Assembly: GCA_963169915.1 (NCBI GenBank)
Contig: CAUJEM010000035.1
Span: forward strand, 47,590 to 111,589
DNA length: 64,000 nucleotides
Direction of reading: 5' to 3'
DNA from: Myxococcota bacterium
Lineage (GTDB): Bacteria; Myxococcota_A; Polyangia; Polyangiales; Polyangiaceae
In this document: piece by piece, positions 9,899 to 18,586 of the stretch
How the letters are laid out: each line of letters begins with the position of its first letter
Numbering within the stretch: the stretch's first letter is position 1
Notes under the pieces: generated by a model
What the model saw: the letters and a program-made list of their open reading frames with translations, nothing else
Databases searched by the model: none
Told to the model about the DNA's origin: nothing
Program-made: the position numbers and the translations under genes

Positions 9899-10953
9899 AG
9901 CTCCGCAGCAAGGCCTGGAAGCGAGCCCTCCCCCTCGCGCTGCTCGCGCCAGTCGCCGCGCACTGGCTGTGGATGCGCCAGCGCTGCGCGGCCAGCGCCA
10001 GCGCCCTCTACGGCACGGCCGTGGCGCTGGCCCACTGCGCGCTCGGTGAGGCACCGCCGGATCGCGCTCAGGCCATGGACACCCTGCTGGCAGGGCGCCT
10101 TCGGACGCAGCCACCGGCGGCGACGCCCCTGGCCGCCTGCGCGGACCAGGCCTCGCGCCTGGCGGCCGCGGCCGGCGCGCACGCGGCGCTGCTCTACCAC
10201 CGCAGCCCGGACGTCACCGCCGCGCTCCAGGCGCTCACCCTCGACCTCGAGCGCGCTCCCTGGGCGGCGCCCGCCGCGCTGCTGGCGGTCGCGACGGCGC
10301 GTGAGGCGCTGGCGCGGGATCTCGACCGAGCGATGCAAGACGCCTGCGCCCTCGCTCGAGCGGAGCGCAGCTTCAGCGCGGACGAGCTGGGCCTGTGCCC
10401 CCGCGGCGGCACCTTCCGCGGCAAGCTCGCCCCCGTCCCCCTCGCGATCGTCGACGTCCCGGGCGAGCTGGAGGCGCTGACCTGGACGCAGCACGGCCTG
10501 GAGCTAGGGCTGACGCTCACGCTCACGGGCGGCAGCGCACCCCGCATGGAGGTGCGTGGCGATCCCGTCCGCTGGGACTGGCGCCAGCTCTCGACGCCCG
10601 GCGCCGCCGCGGAGCCCGCGGCCAGCGCCGAGCCCGATCCCAGCGCCCCGGTGACCGAGCTGACCGTCGCCGCGGCCGAGGCGCCCCCGACCGCGCCGCC
10701 GCTGCACCTGCGCGCCGAAGGCGCGGAGGGCTTGCTCTATCTCACCGGGGGCTGGCTGCTGCTGCACCGCCGCCCCCTGGGGAGCGAGCGCGGCTGGGGG
10801 GCGGCTCGGGTCGTCGCCGAGCGGGACGCCACGGGAGCGGTCGGGCAGCCGCAGCTCGTCGCCACCCACGCGGGGTGGCTGGTCACGTGGCGACGCCAGG
10901 GGGCAGCGCGAGGTCGGGTCCGGCTGGAAGGGACGCTGCAGCGATTTCCATAG
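9895..10953 (+). CDS. Membrane-anchored protein of unknown function, last gene of the GMC operon
   Basis: The 352-residue protein has a basic N terminus and one hydrophobic segment (about residues 11-25), so it is probably anchored in the inner membrane or exported. The rest is Ala/Arg-rich, with helical repeats to about residue 170, then a beta-rich C-terminal part split by an Ala/Pro/Glu linker near 240-265. I do not recognise a domain. GTG at 9895 overlaps the methyltransferase stop. The GMC-methyltransferase context suggests envelope chemistry but gives no specific function. Confidence 0.6.
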   Translation: MKLRSKAWKRALPLALLAPVAAHWLWMRQRCAASASALYGTAVALAHCALGEAPPDRAQAMDTLLAGRLRTQPPAATPLAACADQASRLAAAAGAHAALLYHRSPDVTAALQALTLDLERAPWAAPAALLAVATAREALARDLDRAMQDACALARAERSFSADELGLCPRGGTFRGKLAPVPLAIVDVPGELEALTWTQHGLELGLTLTLTGGSAPRMEVRGDPVRWDWRQLSTPGAAAEPAASAEPDPSAPVTELTVAAAEAPPTAPPLHLRAEGAEGLLYLTGGWLLLHRRPLGSERGWGAARVVAERDATGAVGQPQLVATHAGWLVTWRRQGAARGRVRLEGTLQRFP

Positions 10954-10995
10954 TGGAAATGCGCGCTCGTCGCTGCTAGACCGCCATTCCTCCTA

Positions 10996-11078
<83 letters not shown>

Positions 11079-11132
11079 CCGCGAGGGCGCGCGCGTCGCC
11101 CGCGTAGCGTGGGGCGCGCTGCAAGCCTGAGC

Positions 11133-11138
11133 TAGGCT
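11133..11138 (+). promoter_or_regulatory. Candidate -10 hexamer (TAGGCT) before dciA
   Basis: TAGGCT ends 6 nt before the ATG at 11145, between tRNA-Leu and dciA. No ribosome binding site is visible. Confidence 0.4.
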
Positions 11139-11144
11139 CTCGGC

Positions 11145-11603
11145 ATGTCGGAGCGTCGCGCCCCCCAGCTCCGCGGTCTCGCGCCGCTCACGCCGCTGAT
11201 GGCGGAGGCTCACCAGCTCGCGACGCGGCGTGGGCGGGTCGCGGTGGACCAGGAGACGTGGCGCCGTGCCGTCGGAGAGCGGGTCGCACGGCGAGCGCTG
11301 CCCGTGGCGCTGCGGCGTGGCTCGCTCCTGGTCCGAGTGGCCACCGCGGCCTGGGCTCAGGAGCTGAGCTTCCTCACCGGAGAGCTCCGCACGCGGCTCC
11401 AGGCGTGCGGCGTGGAGGTCCAGGAGCTCCGCTTCGTCGTGGGCGCGGTCGAGCCACCCCCGGCGTCACGCCCGCTGCAGCCGCCGCCGGCTCCGCTCGC
11501 CCCGCTGCCAGCCGCTCTGGCGGCGCGCCTCGAGCTCATCGACGATCCCGAGCTCCGCGCGGCCCTGGAGGGCGCGGCGCGCCGCTCCTTGACGCCGCGC
11601 TGA
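11145..11603 (+). CDS. dciA: DUF721/DciA family protein, probable replicative helicase operator
   Basis: The 152-residue basic protein has the DUF721 domain at about residues 25-105: VDQETWRRAVGERVARRALPV, then a SLLVRVATAAWAQELSFL block typical of the family. A Pro-rich linker and short helical tail follow. DciA is the ancestral bacterial factor that assists loading of the DnaB helicase at the origin; dnaB is also in this window (58699-60159), but far away. The gene stands alone between tRNA-Leu and a convergent FHA gene. Confidence 0.8.
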   Translation: MSERRAPQLRGLAPLTPLMAEAHQLATRRGRVAVDQETWRRAVGERVARRALPVALRRGSLLVRVATAAWAQELSFLTGELRTRLQACGVEVQELRFVVGAVEPPPASRPLQPPPAPLAPLPAALAARLELIDDPELRAALEGAARRSLTPR

Positions 11604-11611
11604 CGTCGCCC

Positions 11612-12511
11612 TCAGCGCGCCGCCAGCGCCCGCTCGAGCCCCATGAGCCGCTGTAAGCTGAAGCGCTCACTCGGGCTCAGCCGGTCGACCGTGGCCTGCT
11701 GCTGCGCCAAGTACTCACGCAGCACGCCGAGGCTGGGCGGCGCCGCTCGCTGCACCTGGTAGAGCTGCTCCACCTGCGGGCCAGGCAGCAGCCGCCCCAG
11801 CGCCAGGTGCAGCGACAAGACCCAGTCCGACCACGCCCCGCGTCCGGTGGCCGCCGCTAGCTTCAGAGAAAAGTAGCTCGCTTTGTCGACCACGCCCGGA
11901 TCGAGCGTGCGCCGCTCCCGCGCGGCGACCAGCACGTTGTTGAGGAAGGCGCCGAGCACCCGCTCCGCCTCCTCGGGGAGACCGCGGGCGAGCATCTTGT
12001 CCGCGACGCCTCCGAGCAGCTCCAGGGTGTGCGTGGGGAGGGAGCTGACGCTCACCTCCGGAGCCTCGGCGGCCATCGTCTCGAGGACGGGCGCGGACAT
12101 CGCGTTGACCGTCTCCGCGCCGAGCCGCTTCGTCCCCGCCGCGCGTGGCGAGGCCCGGAAGTCCGCCGGCTGCACCACGAACTCGGCGTTGCCGATGGTG
12201 AAGCGATCTCCGACGCGGAGCGCTACCGGCCCGCTGATGCGGGCCCCACCGAAATGTACTCCGTTGACGCTCCCCAGATCCTCCAGCACCAGGTCACCGT
12301 GGGACAGGTAGACCTGCGCGTGGCGACGCGACACCTTGGCGTCGTCCAGCAGGACGTGACAGCCCTCGGCTCGTCCGATGAGCACGGGGGTGGCGCCCAC
12401 CTCGACGGTGAGGGGCCCGCACTCCAGCCACACCGACCTCAGAGCCTCGCCCTCATTGCCCGGCGCAGCCGGCATGACGGGAGCAGTACGGCGCAGATCG
12501 TTCGAGCTCAC
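11612..12511 (-). CDS. FHA-domain protein
   Basis: The 299-residue cytoplasmic protein has an N-terminal FHA domain at about residues 25-125: LIGRAEGCHVLLDD, VSRRHAQV and LEDLGSVNGVHFGG are the phosphothreonine-binding landmarks. The remaining 170 residues are helical with no recognised domain. FHA proteins read Ser/Thr phosphorylation, which is abundant in myxobacteria; no kinase is adjacent. The GTG at 12511 is favoured because TAAGCT lies 8 nt upstream. A TTG at 12571 that overlaps the upstream stop, or an ATG at 12475, are alternatives. Confidence 0.8.
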   Translation of the reverse strand: MSSNDLRRTAPVMPAAPGNEGEALRSVWLECGPLTVEVGATPVLIGRAEGCHVLLDDAKVSRRHAQVYLSHGDLVLEDLGSVNGVHFGGARISGPVALRVGDRFTIGNAEFVVQPADFRASPRAAGTKRLGAETVNAMSAPVLETMAAEAPEVSVSSLPTHTLELLGGVADKMLARGLPEEAERVLGAFLNNVLVAARERRTLDPGVVDKASYFSLKLAAATGRGAWSDWVLSLHLALGRLLPGPQVEQLYQVQRAAPPSLGVLREYLAQQQATVDRLSPSERFSLQRLMGLERALAAR

Positions 12512-12519
12512 GCCCCCGG

Positions 12520-12525
12520 AGCTTA
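12520..12525 (-). promoter_or_regulatory. Candidate -10 hexamer (TAAGCT) before the FHA gene
   Basis: TAAGCT ends 8 nt before the GTG at 12511 and decides between several possible starts. It lies between the FHA gene and the SCP2-like gene upstream. Confidence 0.4.
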
Positions 12526-12567
12526 TCCGTCCCTGGACGAGCCTGCCACTGGCTCTACCCGCGCCGC

Positions 12568-13008
12568 TCAAGACCCCAAGACCAGCAGCAGGCGCGCCAC
12601 GAAGCGCGGCCGGCGTATCAAGCCGTAAATTTTGAGCCTTCTGCTGCCCAGCGCGCGAAGCACGCGTGTCAGCACTGCCCTCCCTGCCGGGTCCGCGCGT
12701 CGTGGGAGGGGGAGCATCATGGTCGACTGAAGGGGCAGCCGCGCCAGCGCGCTGAGGTCCGCGCGCGGCCCACGGACGGTCAAATCCGGGACGCCGAGGA
12801 CGCCATCGTGGATGGTGAGCCGGCCGTAGTCGAAGCGCAGCGTCAGCTCCGTCCGGTCATCGGTCACGAGCACCACGACGGCGCCGCGCAGCAGCTCGAA
12901 GGCCCGTCGCTGCCCAGGGCGCTGGACGTTGGCGCGCACGCGCTCGGCGAGCTCCCGCGCGAGCGGCTCTCGCTCGGCGCCGGCTGCAAGATCGATCACG
13001 GGCTCCAC
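12568..13008 (-). CDS. SCP2-like small protein
   Basis: The 146-residue soluble protein has alternating beta strands (VVVLVTDDRTELTLRFDYGRLTI) followed by DLTVRGPRADLSAL and a basic helical tail, which resembles the SCP2 sterol/lipid-carrier fold. The similarity is weak, so lipid binding is a guess. There is no signal peptide. The GTG start at 13008 is preceded 8 nt upstream by TATGAT and has no ribosome binding site. The gene lies just upstream of the FHA gene on the same strand with a 56-bp gap. Confidence 0.5.
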   Translation of the reverse strand: MEPVIDLAAGAEREPLARELAERVRANVQRPGQRRAFELLRGAVVVLVTDDRTELTLRFDYGRLTIHDGVLGVPDLTVRGPRADLSALARLPLQSTMMLPLPRRADPAGRAVLTRVLRALGSRRLKIYGLIRRPRFVARLLLVLGS

Positions 13009-13016
13009 GGAGCGGC

Positions 13017-13022
13017 ATCATA
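13017..13022 (-). promoter_or_regulatory. Candidate -10 hexamer (TATGAT) before the SCP2-like gene
   Basis: TATGAT, close to the sigma-70 consensus TATAAT, ends 8 nt before the GTG at 13008. Confidence 0.45.
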
Positions 13023-13120
13023 GCGAGGTTTCCCTGGGGGGCACGGGCTCCGCCGAGCACGGCCGAGCGCCGCACGGCTTGGACCCGGCCGGCGGGGCGA
13101 CTATGGCGCCTCTCTGAGCC

Positions 13121-13891
13121 ATGCGTTCCCTCGCCTCACCCCTCCTCGCGACCACCCTCTCGCTCACCTTGGCGCTCGGAGCCCTGGCGGCTCCCCCACC
13201 CTCGAGCGCCGCGCCGAGCCCCGTCGCCTCGAGCTCCGCCAGCGGCGACGCACCCGCTCCACCCGAGGGCGCTGCCTCGGCGGCGAGCGCGGCCGCCGCT
13301 GCGGCGCCGGCACCGTCCACGCCACCGCCCCCCGCGGCCGCCGCACCGTCCGCGACCGCGACGCCGACGGCGAGCGCACCCCCGACTCGCTCGGCGTCGC
13401 CCGAGACCGCCCGGATCCACGTCGGCCTGAAGCGCGCTGGCGCGCGGCTCGAGCGCCGCTCCCTCATCGATCTGGAGGAGGGCTGGGTGGTCGCCTGCAG
13501 CGTCCCGTGCGATCGTGACGTCTTCGTGGCCGACAGTGAGCTGCGCGTCACCGCGCCGGGGATGACGCCCTCCAACCCGTTTCGCGTCGAGCCCGGCAGC
13601 GGCACGGCGCGCCTGCGCGTCAGCCCGGGCTCGGCCGAGCTGCGCCACTGGGGCATCGTCTCGCTCGCCGTGGGCGCCCCCGTCGCCCTGGGAGGGTTCG
13701 GCCTCTACGGCGGCGGGCGCATGGCGCACGAGCCGACCCTCGAGCTCGGGGGGCTCATCGTGCTCGGGCTGGGCGCCGCCGCCATCCTCACCGCCCTGCC
13801 CCTGCTCGGGATGGGGGGCACCAGCGTGTACGATGGCAAGGGCGGCAGCATCGCCCGCGCGCGACGCACGCCGATCTGGCCAACGTTCTAG
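13121..13891 (+). CDS. Secreted/membrane protein with Ala/Pro-rich linker
   Basis: The 256-residue protein has an N-terminal signal peptide cleaved near ALAAPPP, then about 75 residues of Ala/Ser/Pro low complexity. A small beta-rich domain follows (about 95-170) with CSVPCDRDVF, a motif seen in myxobacterial PEGA-like envelope proteins. Two hydrophobic segments (about 180-200 and 205-230) near the C terminus suggest membrane anchoring with the domain outside the cytoplasm. The function is unknown. It is transcribed alone, divergent from the SCP2-like gene. Confidence 0.6.
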   Translation: MRSLASPLLATTLSLTLALGALAAPPPSSAAPSPVASSSASGDAPAPPEGAASAASAAAAAAPAPSTPPPPAAAAPSATATPTASAPPTRSASPETARIHVGLKRAGARLERRSLIDLEEGWVVACSVPCDRDVFVADSELRVTAPGMTPSNPFRVEPGSGTARLRVSPGSAELRHWGIVSLAVGAPVALGGFGLYGGGRMAHEPTLELGGLIVLGLGAAAILTALPLLGMGGTSVYDGKGGSIARARRTPIWPTF

Positions 13892-13933
13892 GCTCGCGCC
13901 GCGGGCGCTCCCGCCGGTGCGGTCGGGCGCCGC

Positions 13934-15013
13934 TCAGCCTGGGAAGGCGCGCATGAACTCTGCCAAGGCTTGGCACCAAGCGGGCTCACACGCGTTGTAG
14001 AGGCTGGCGCGGATGCCCCCCACGCTGCGGTGCCCCTTGAGGCCCTCCATGCCCTCCTTCTTCGCCGCGGCGAGGAAGGCCGCCTCGAGCTCGGGGGTGG
14101 GCAGGTTGAACACCACGTTCATCAGCGAGCGGCTCTCCGGCTCGACGGGGCAGCGGTAGAGCTCCGCGCGCGCGTCGATGACGTCGTAGACGAGCTTGGC
14201 CTTCGCCCGGTTGCGCTGCTCGATGGCCGCGAGCCCGCCCATCTCCTTGTAGCAGGCCAGCACGTTGCGCAGCATGTAGATGCCGAAGGTGGGCGGGGTG
14301 TTGTAGAGGCTCTTGTTGGCCGCGTGGGTGCGGTACTGAAAGATGGCGGGGATGTCGCTGCGCCCCTGCTCCACGAGCTGCTGGCTCACGATGACCACCG
14401 CCAGCCCGCTGGGGCCGAGGTTCTTCTGAGCTCCCGCGTAGATGAGCGCGAACTTCGAGACGTCGATGGGGCGCCACATGATGTCGCTCGACATGTCCGC
14501 CACCAGCGGCACGGCGCCGGTGTCCGGGAAGCTAGAGTACTGCGTCCCGAAGATGGTGTTGTTGCTCGTGATGTGGACGTAGGCGGCGCTCGGGTCGAGC
14601 TGGAGCTCGGCCTGGGACGGGATACGCTGAAACTTCTTGTCCTGCTCGGTGGTGGCGGCCACGCGCGCAGTCCCCAGCACCTTGGCCTCCTTGTAGGCCT
14701 TCTGTGACCAAGCGCCCGTGAGCACGTAGTCCGCGCTCTTGCCGGGCGGCAGCAGGTTCATGGGGACGAGCGCGAATTGCTGGCTCGCGCCCCCCTGGAG
14801 CAGGAGCACCTCGTAACCCTCCGGCACGCTCAGCAGCTCACGCACGAGTGCGATGGCCTCGTCGTGGATGGCCTCGTAGGCCTTGCCGCGGTGGCTGTGC
14901 TCCATCACGCTCATCCCGGTGCCCCCGAGATCCAGCAGCTCCTGCTGGGCGCGCTCGAGCGCGGCGAAGGGTAAGGCGGCGGGTCCAGCGTTGAAGTTCT
15001 TGGCTCGGGTCAT
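13934..15013 (-). CDS. serC: Phosphoserine aminotransferase
   Basis: The 359-residue PLP enzyme makes O-phosphoserine from 3-phosphohydroxypyruvate and glutamate in serine biosynthesis. It also serves pyridoxal phosphate synthesis in some bacteria. FNAGPAALP opens the fold, [12 protein letters not shown] holds the cofactor region, and [12 protein letters not shown] contains the PLP-binding Lys. [14 protein letters not shown] closes the active site. The ATG at 15013 gives the usual length; an upstream in-frame extension lacks conservation signals. No other serine gene is adjacent. Confidence 0.95.
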   Translation of the reverse strand: MTRAKNFNAGPAALPFAALERAQQELLDLGGTGMSVMEHSHRGKAYEAIHDEAIALVRELLSVPEGYEVLLLQGGASQQFALVPMNLLPPGKSADYVLTGAWSQKAYKEAKVLGTARVAATTEQDKKFQRIPSQAELQLDPSAAYVHITSNNTIFGTQYSSFPDTGAVPLVADMSSDIMWRPIDVSKFALIYAGAQKNLGPSGLAVVIVSQQLVEQGRSDIPAIFQYRTHAANKSLYNTPPTFGIYMLRNVLACYKEMGGLAAIEQRNRAKAKLVYDVIDARAELYRCPVEPESRSLMNVVFNLPTPELEAAFLAAAKKEGMEGLKGHRSVGGIRASLYNACEPAWCQALAEFMRAFPG

Positions 15014-15173
15014 GGTCCTCGATGGTCGCGCCCGCTCGGGCGCGAGGCGCGAGAGGTAGAGCCCGATACGCACCGCGTCAATAGTTTGTACCTAGCCATC
15101 CTCTCGCGACGGCCGCGAGGGCTCCGCCCAGCGCCGCGACCGCTCGGGCCCCGGCTGCCCTCCGAGCGCCGGC

Positions 15174-16505
15174 CTAGAAGACGCCGCCCACCCCGAGCCC
15201 GCCGCCGCCCTTGAGCGAATAGACGCTCGGCCAGAGCCGCGCGCTCGCCGCCTCCGCCACGGGCGCGCGCCCGTGATCCTTCGCGAGCGAGCCGGTGAGC
15301 CACCAGGCGAGGCCGAGTCCACCCGCGACACCCAGCGAGGTCAGCCCTGCGAGCGCTCGCCCGTCCACCTCCCGGTCGGCCACCGCGAGGTAGAGCCCTC
15401 CCGCGAGGACGCCCCCGCCCAAGCCGCCGAGATCCAGGAAGCGCACGCGCGCGATGCTGGGCGAGACAGGGCGCGCGGCGATCATGGTGCCCACGACGCC
15501 CAGGTTCATGCCGATGGCGGCGGAGAGCAGCGCCGCGTCGTCCTGGGCGTGGTCGTCCGCGTGCAAGGCGGCCACGCCCAAGCCAGCGACGAGGCCGCCC
15601 CAGAGCGCGCCCGAGCTGACGAAGGAGACCTGGCCCGGCGTCACGTCCGTGACCGTCGCGGTGATCCCTCCGGCGAGGGCACCGGCCGCGGCAGAGCCCC
15701 AGATCACCGAGGCGTTCGTCTTGGCACTCCACTCGTCCTCGTAGTTGACCGAGGCCTGGTTCCAGCCCGTCCACACGATGCCCTCGCTGAGCCCGATGTA
15801 CATACCGCTCACGAGCGCCTGCGGTAGCCCGTACCGCAGCGGGTGCCGGTGGTCCACCAGCGCGATCGCGCCGGGCAAGAGCCCGCCGAAGGCGAGCATG
15901 GGCGCGATGACACCAGCGGGGCTGTTGGCTCCGCTCTGGCTGGCGACCCAGACGCCGGTCCCGAGCCCGAAGAGCGTGGCGTTGACGTAGAGGGTGGCCA
16001 GCTCGTCGATGCTGCGCTCACCCGACGCGCGCGCCGCGTCGTCCGCCTGCCCCTCGCGCAGCACGAGCCGCTGGGTGTGCCAGCCCTGGGCGAGCTGCCC
16101 CAGCTCCAGCGCCAGGCTCCGCTCACTCGCCCCGGGCGCGCGCGCCGCGAGCTGCTGAAAGTCGCGCGCCGCGGCCTCGAATTGCCCCGCCACGAGCTTG
16201 GCGCGCGCGCGCGCGTACTGCTCGCTCCAGCTCGGCGCGGACGCGCGCGCGAGCGGCGGCGCGCTGGACGGGCCGGGGACCGCGGTGGACGGGGCCGCTC
16301 CGGGTGGCGACACCGGCGCGCTCGCGGTAGGCAGCGCCGACGGCGTGCCCGCAGCGGGCGGCTCCGACGAAGCGCTGGGCTCGGGGCCCCCCGAGACGCC
16401 GCCGCTCGGCTCCGCCTGTCCCCACGCGGCGGTGGTGAGCGTCGCCAGGAGCGCCAGCGCGCCAGGGACGGTGCGTGTGGACCTGCGTTCCCTTCCCTGC
16501 GCCAT
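15174..16505 (-). CDS. Secreted multi-pass protein of unknown function
   Basis: The 443-residue protein starts with a basic region and a signal peptide ending near TTAAWGQA. About 55 residues of Ser/Pro/Ala low complexity follow, then a short helical TPR-like segment (about 90-150). The remaining 280 residues are Gly/Ala-rich with several weakly hydrophobic stretches, more like outer-membrane strands or short helices than a classic transporter. I do not recognise a family. The ATG at 16505 has GGGGAG upstream; an in-frame GTG at 16517 is possible. Confidence 0.55.
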   Translation of the reverse strand: MAQGRERRSTRTVPGALALLATLTTAAWGQAEPSGGVSGGPEPSASSEPPAAGTPSALPTASAPVSPPGAAPSTAVPGPSSAPPLARASAPSWSEQYARARAKLVAGQFEAAARDFQQLAARAPGASERSLALELGQLAQGWHTQRLVLREGQADDAARASGERSIDELATLYVNATLFGLGTGVWVASQSGANSPAGVIAPMLAFGGLLPGAIALVDHRHPLRYGLPQALVSGMYIGLSEGIVWTGWNQASVNYEDEWSAKTNASVIWGSAAAGALAGGITATVTDVTPGQVSFVSSGALWGGLVAGLGVAALHADDHAQDDAALLSAAIGMNLGVVGTMIAARPVSPSIARVRFLDLGGLGGGVLAGGLYLAVADREVDGRALAGLTSLGVAGGLGLAWWLTGSLAKDHGRAPVAEAASARLWPSVYSLKGGGGLGVGGVF

Positions 16506-16575
16506 CCTGCTCCCCACGGAGCCTATCCTGAATGCCTGCCGCTGTACACTGCGCGCCCCGACCGCCCGTAGCGCC

Positions 16576-17139
16576 TCACGCCGGCAGCGCCACGGCCCCC
16601 GCGCGCACCAGCCGCCAGCCTGCGCCGGTCCAGCTCACCAAGGTGCTGGGCGGCCCGCCCGGGGCGACCGAGCCCACCACGGTCAGCCCTGGAAAGTAGC
16701 CGAGCACCTCGCCTCGCGTGAGCGCTGGCGGCGCACCGCTCGGGTTGGCGCTCGTGGCCGTGAGCGGCTCTCCGAGCGCCGCGACGAGCGCCGCCGCCAG
16801 GCACGCCCCCGGCCAGCGCGCGGCCACGCTGCCCTCCACCGTCAAGCGCGGATCGACGCGCGGGTGCGCGGGGAGCGCGATCGTCAGCGGCCCCGGCCAG
16901 GCGCGCGCCGCCAAGGCCTCCGCCTCGGGAGGGACGGCGCGCACCAGCGCCTCCCAAGCGCTCCGCTGCGGCAGGATGAGCACGTGCCCGCGCGTGGGCT
17001 CACGCGGCTTGAGCGCGTGGAGCGCGTCGAGCGCCGCGGGTGAGCCGGCGCGCGCCAGCAAGCCGTAGGAGGACTCCGTCGGCGCGGCCACGACGCCGCC
17101 GCCGCGCAGCACCTCGAGCGCGCGCTCGAGCTCGCTCAT
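16576..17139 (-). CDS. tsaC: Threonylcarbamoyl-AMP synthase (Sua5/YciO/YrdC family)
   Basis: The 187-residue enzyme is the YrdC-type single domain that makes threonylcarbamoyl-AMP from Thr, bicarbonate and ATP for the t6A37 modification of tRNAs. PTESSYGLLARA, the LKPRE segment (KxR-type ATP site), WPGPLTIAL and TATSANPSG are the conserved blocks. It lacks the extra Sua5 C-terminal domain. Its ATG overlaps the purD stop as ATGA, so it is probably translationally coupled to purD. The less-characterised YciO subgroup is the alternative. Confidence 0.85.
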   Translation of the reverse strand: MSELERALEVLRGGGVVAAPTESSYGLLARAGSPAALDALHALKPREPTRGHVLILPQRSAWEALVRAVPPEAEALAARAWPGPLTIALPAHPRVDPRLTVEGSVAARWPGACLAAALVAALGEPLTATSANPSGAPPALTRGEVLGYFPGLTVVGSVAPGGPPSTLVSWTGAGWRLVRAGAVALPA

Positions 17140-18416
17140 GGCGCGAGGGCGCGCCGGCCGATGTCCCGCCGATACCGCCGGCCGTCGAAGTGGATGAGGG
17201 AGACGGCGCGGTAGGCGCGCTCGTGCGCCTCTCGAAGCGTCGCGCCGCGCGCGGTCACGCCGAGCACACGCCCTCCCGCCGTGAGCAGCGCCTCGCCCTC
17301 GCGACGAACGCCGGCGTAGTGCACCTGGACGCCCTCCACCGCCGCCGCCGCCGCCAGCCCCGTGATGGCGGTGCCCGTGGTGAGCTTGCCCGGATAGCCC
17401 GGCGCCGCCATCACCACGCACAGCGCGTGGTCGGACGACACGCTCACCACGCTGGGGTCGAGGCGCCCGGTCGCCGCGCCGTAGAGCAGCTCCCCCACGT
17501 CGCCGTCGAGCAGCGTCATGAGCACCTGGGTCTCGGGATCTCCAAAGCGCACGTTGAACTCCAGCAGCACGGGCTCACCCTCCGGCGTCACCATCAGCCC
17601 GGCGAAGAGCGTCCCGACGAAGGGCGTGCCGTCCGCCGCCAGCCCGCGGACCGCGCGCTGCACGATCTCCTGCTCGATCTTGGCGCCGAGCGCCGCGCCC
17701 ACGACCGGCGCCGGCGCGTACGCGCCCATCCCGCCCGTGTTGGGCCCTTGATCGTCGTCGAAGATGCGCTTGTGATCTTGGGCGGCCGGGAGCACCAGGG
17801 CCCGAGCGCCGTCGCACACCGCGTGCACGCTCACCTCTTGCCCAACGAGCCGCTCCTCCAGCACGACGGTCTGCCCCGCCGCACCGAAGGCGACCCCCTC
17901 GAGCATCTCCCGAGCGGCGGCGCGCGCCTCGTCGAAGCTCTCCGCCACGACGACGCCCTTGCCCGCGCAGAGCCCGTCCGCCTTCACCACCGGCGGGCTC
18001 GAGAACTCCGCGAGTGCGCGGTCGAGCTCGGCCTCCCCCGACAGCGTGACGTGGCGCGCCGTGCGCAAGCCGTGGCGCACCGCGAACTGCTTCATGTACG
18101 CCTTGGAGCCCTCGAGTCGGGCGGCAGCGGCGCTCGGCCCGTAGACGGCGATGCCAGCGCGCCGCAGCTCATCCGCCAGCCCCGACACCAGCGGCGCCTC
18201 GGGCCCGATCACGACCAGCTCGACCCCGTGCGCGCGCGCCAGCGCCAGGGGCTCGCCCGACAGGTTCGACAAAGCGCCGCCGCCGTGGGCCTCCGTGCCC
18301 GCGTTCCCGGGCGTGACCCACACCTGGCCCACCGAGGGGGAGTCCAGCAGCCGAAGGGCGAGCGCGTGCTCGCGCCCGCCGCTGCCCACGACCAGCACCT
18401 TGCGTCCTCTGCTCAT
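17136..18416 (-). CDS. purD: Phosphoribosylamine-glycine ligase
   Basis: The 426-residue ATP-grasp enzyme carries out the second step of purine synthesis, joining glycine to phosphoribosylamine. VVGSGGREHAL begins the N domain, KADGLCAGKGVVVA is the ATP-grasp loop, DHKRIFDDDQGPNTGGMGAY is the signature, and LLEFNVRFGDPETQ carries the metal-binding Glu and Asn. It starts 6 nt after a TAAGCC element with no ribosome binding site. It is followed directly by tsaC. No other pur gene except purA (54 kb) is in the window. Confidence 0.96.
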   Translation of the reverse strand: MSRGRKVLVVGSGGREHALALRLLDSPSVGQVWVTPGNAGTEAHGGGALSNLSGEPLALARAHGVELVVIGPEAPLVSGLADELRRAGIAVYGPSAAAARLEGSKAYMKQFAVRHGLRTARHVTLSGEAELDRALAEFSSPPVVKADGLCAGKGVVVAESFDEARAAAREMLEGVAFGAAGQTVVLEERLVGQEVSVHAVCDGARALVLPAAQDHKRIFDDDQGPNTGGMGAYAPAPVVGAALGAKIEQEIVQRAVRGLAADGTPFVGTLFAGLMVTPEGEPVLLEFNVRFGDPETQVLMTLLDGDVGELLYGAATGRLDPSVVSVSSDHALCVVMAAPGYPGKLTTGTAITGLAAAAAVEGVQVHYAGVRREGEALLTAGGRVLGVTARGATLREAHERAYRAVSLIHFDGRRYRRDIGRRALAP

Positions 18417-18422
18417 GCGCGC

Positions 18423-18428
18423 GGCTTA
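18423..18428 (-). promoter_or_regulatory. Candidate -10 hexamer (TAAGCC) before purD
   Basis: TAAGCC ends 6 nt before the purD ATG at 18416. The same hexamer recurs before the genes at 19350 and 44186. Confidence 0.45.
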
Positions 18429-18573
18429 GCAGACGCGCTCCGACGGTGAAACGCTCCCGCGGACCCGGCGCGCTACCGTGAGGAGCCCCCCAGCCCACGG
18501 CCGGCGCCGGCGCCCCTCGAGAGGCGCCGAGCGCGGCGGGCCGCCCCTAGCTGATTTTGGCGCCGAGCCGGGC

Positions 18574-18579
18574 TATTGC
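18574..18579 (+). promoter_or_regulatory. Candidate -10 hexamer (TATTGC) before the crotonase gene
   Basis: TATTGC ends 7 nt before the ATG at 18587. It is in the region divergent from purD, where no ribosome binding site is present. Confidence 0.35.
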
Positions 18580-18586
18580 TCTCCGC

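Noticed and set aside
15053..15081. TTGACG-N17-TACCTC upstream of serC on the minus strand
   Set aside because: The -35 box is good, but the -10 matches the consensus at only two positions, so I did not list it as a promoter.
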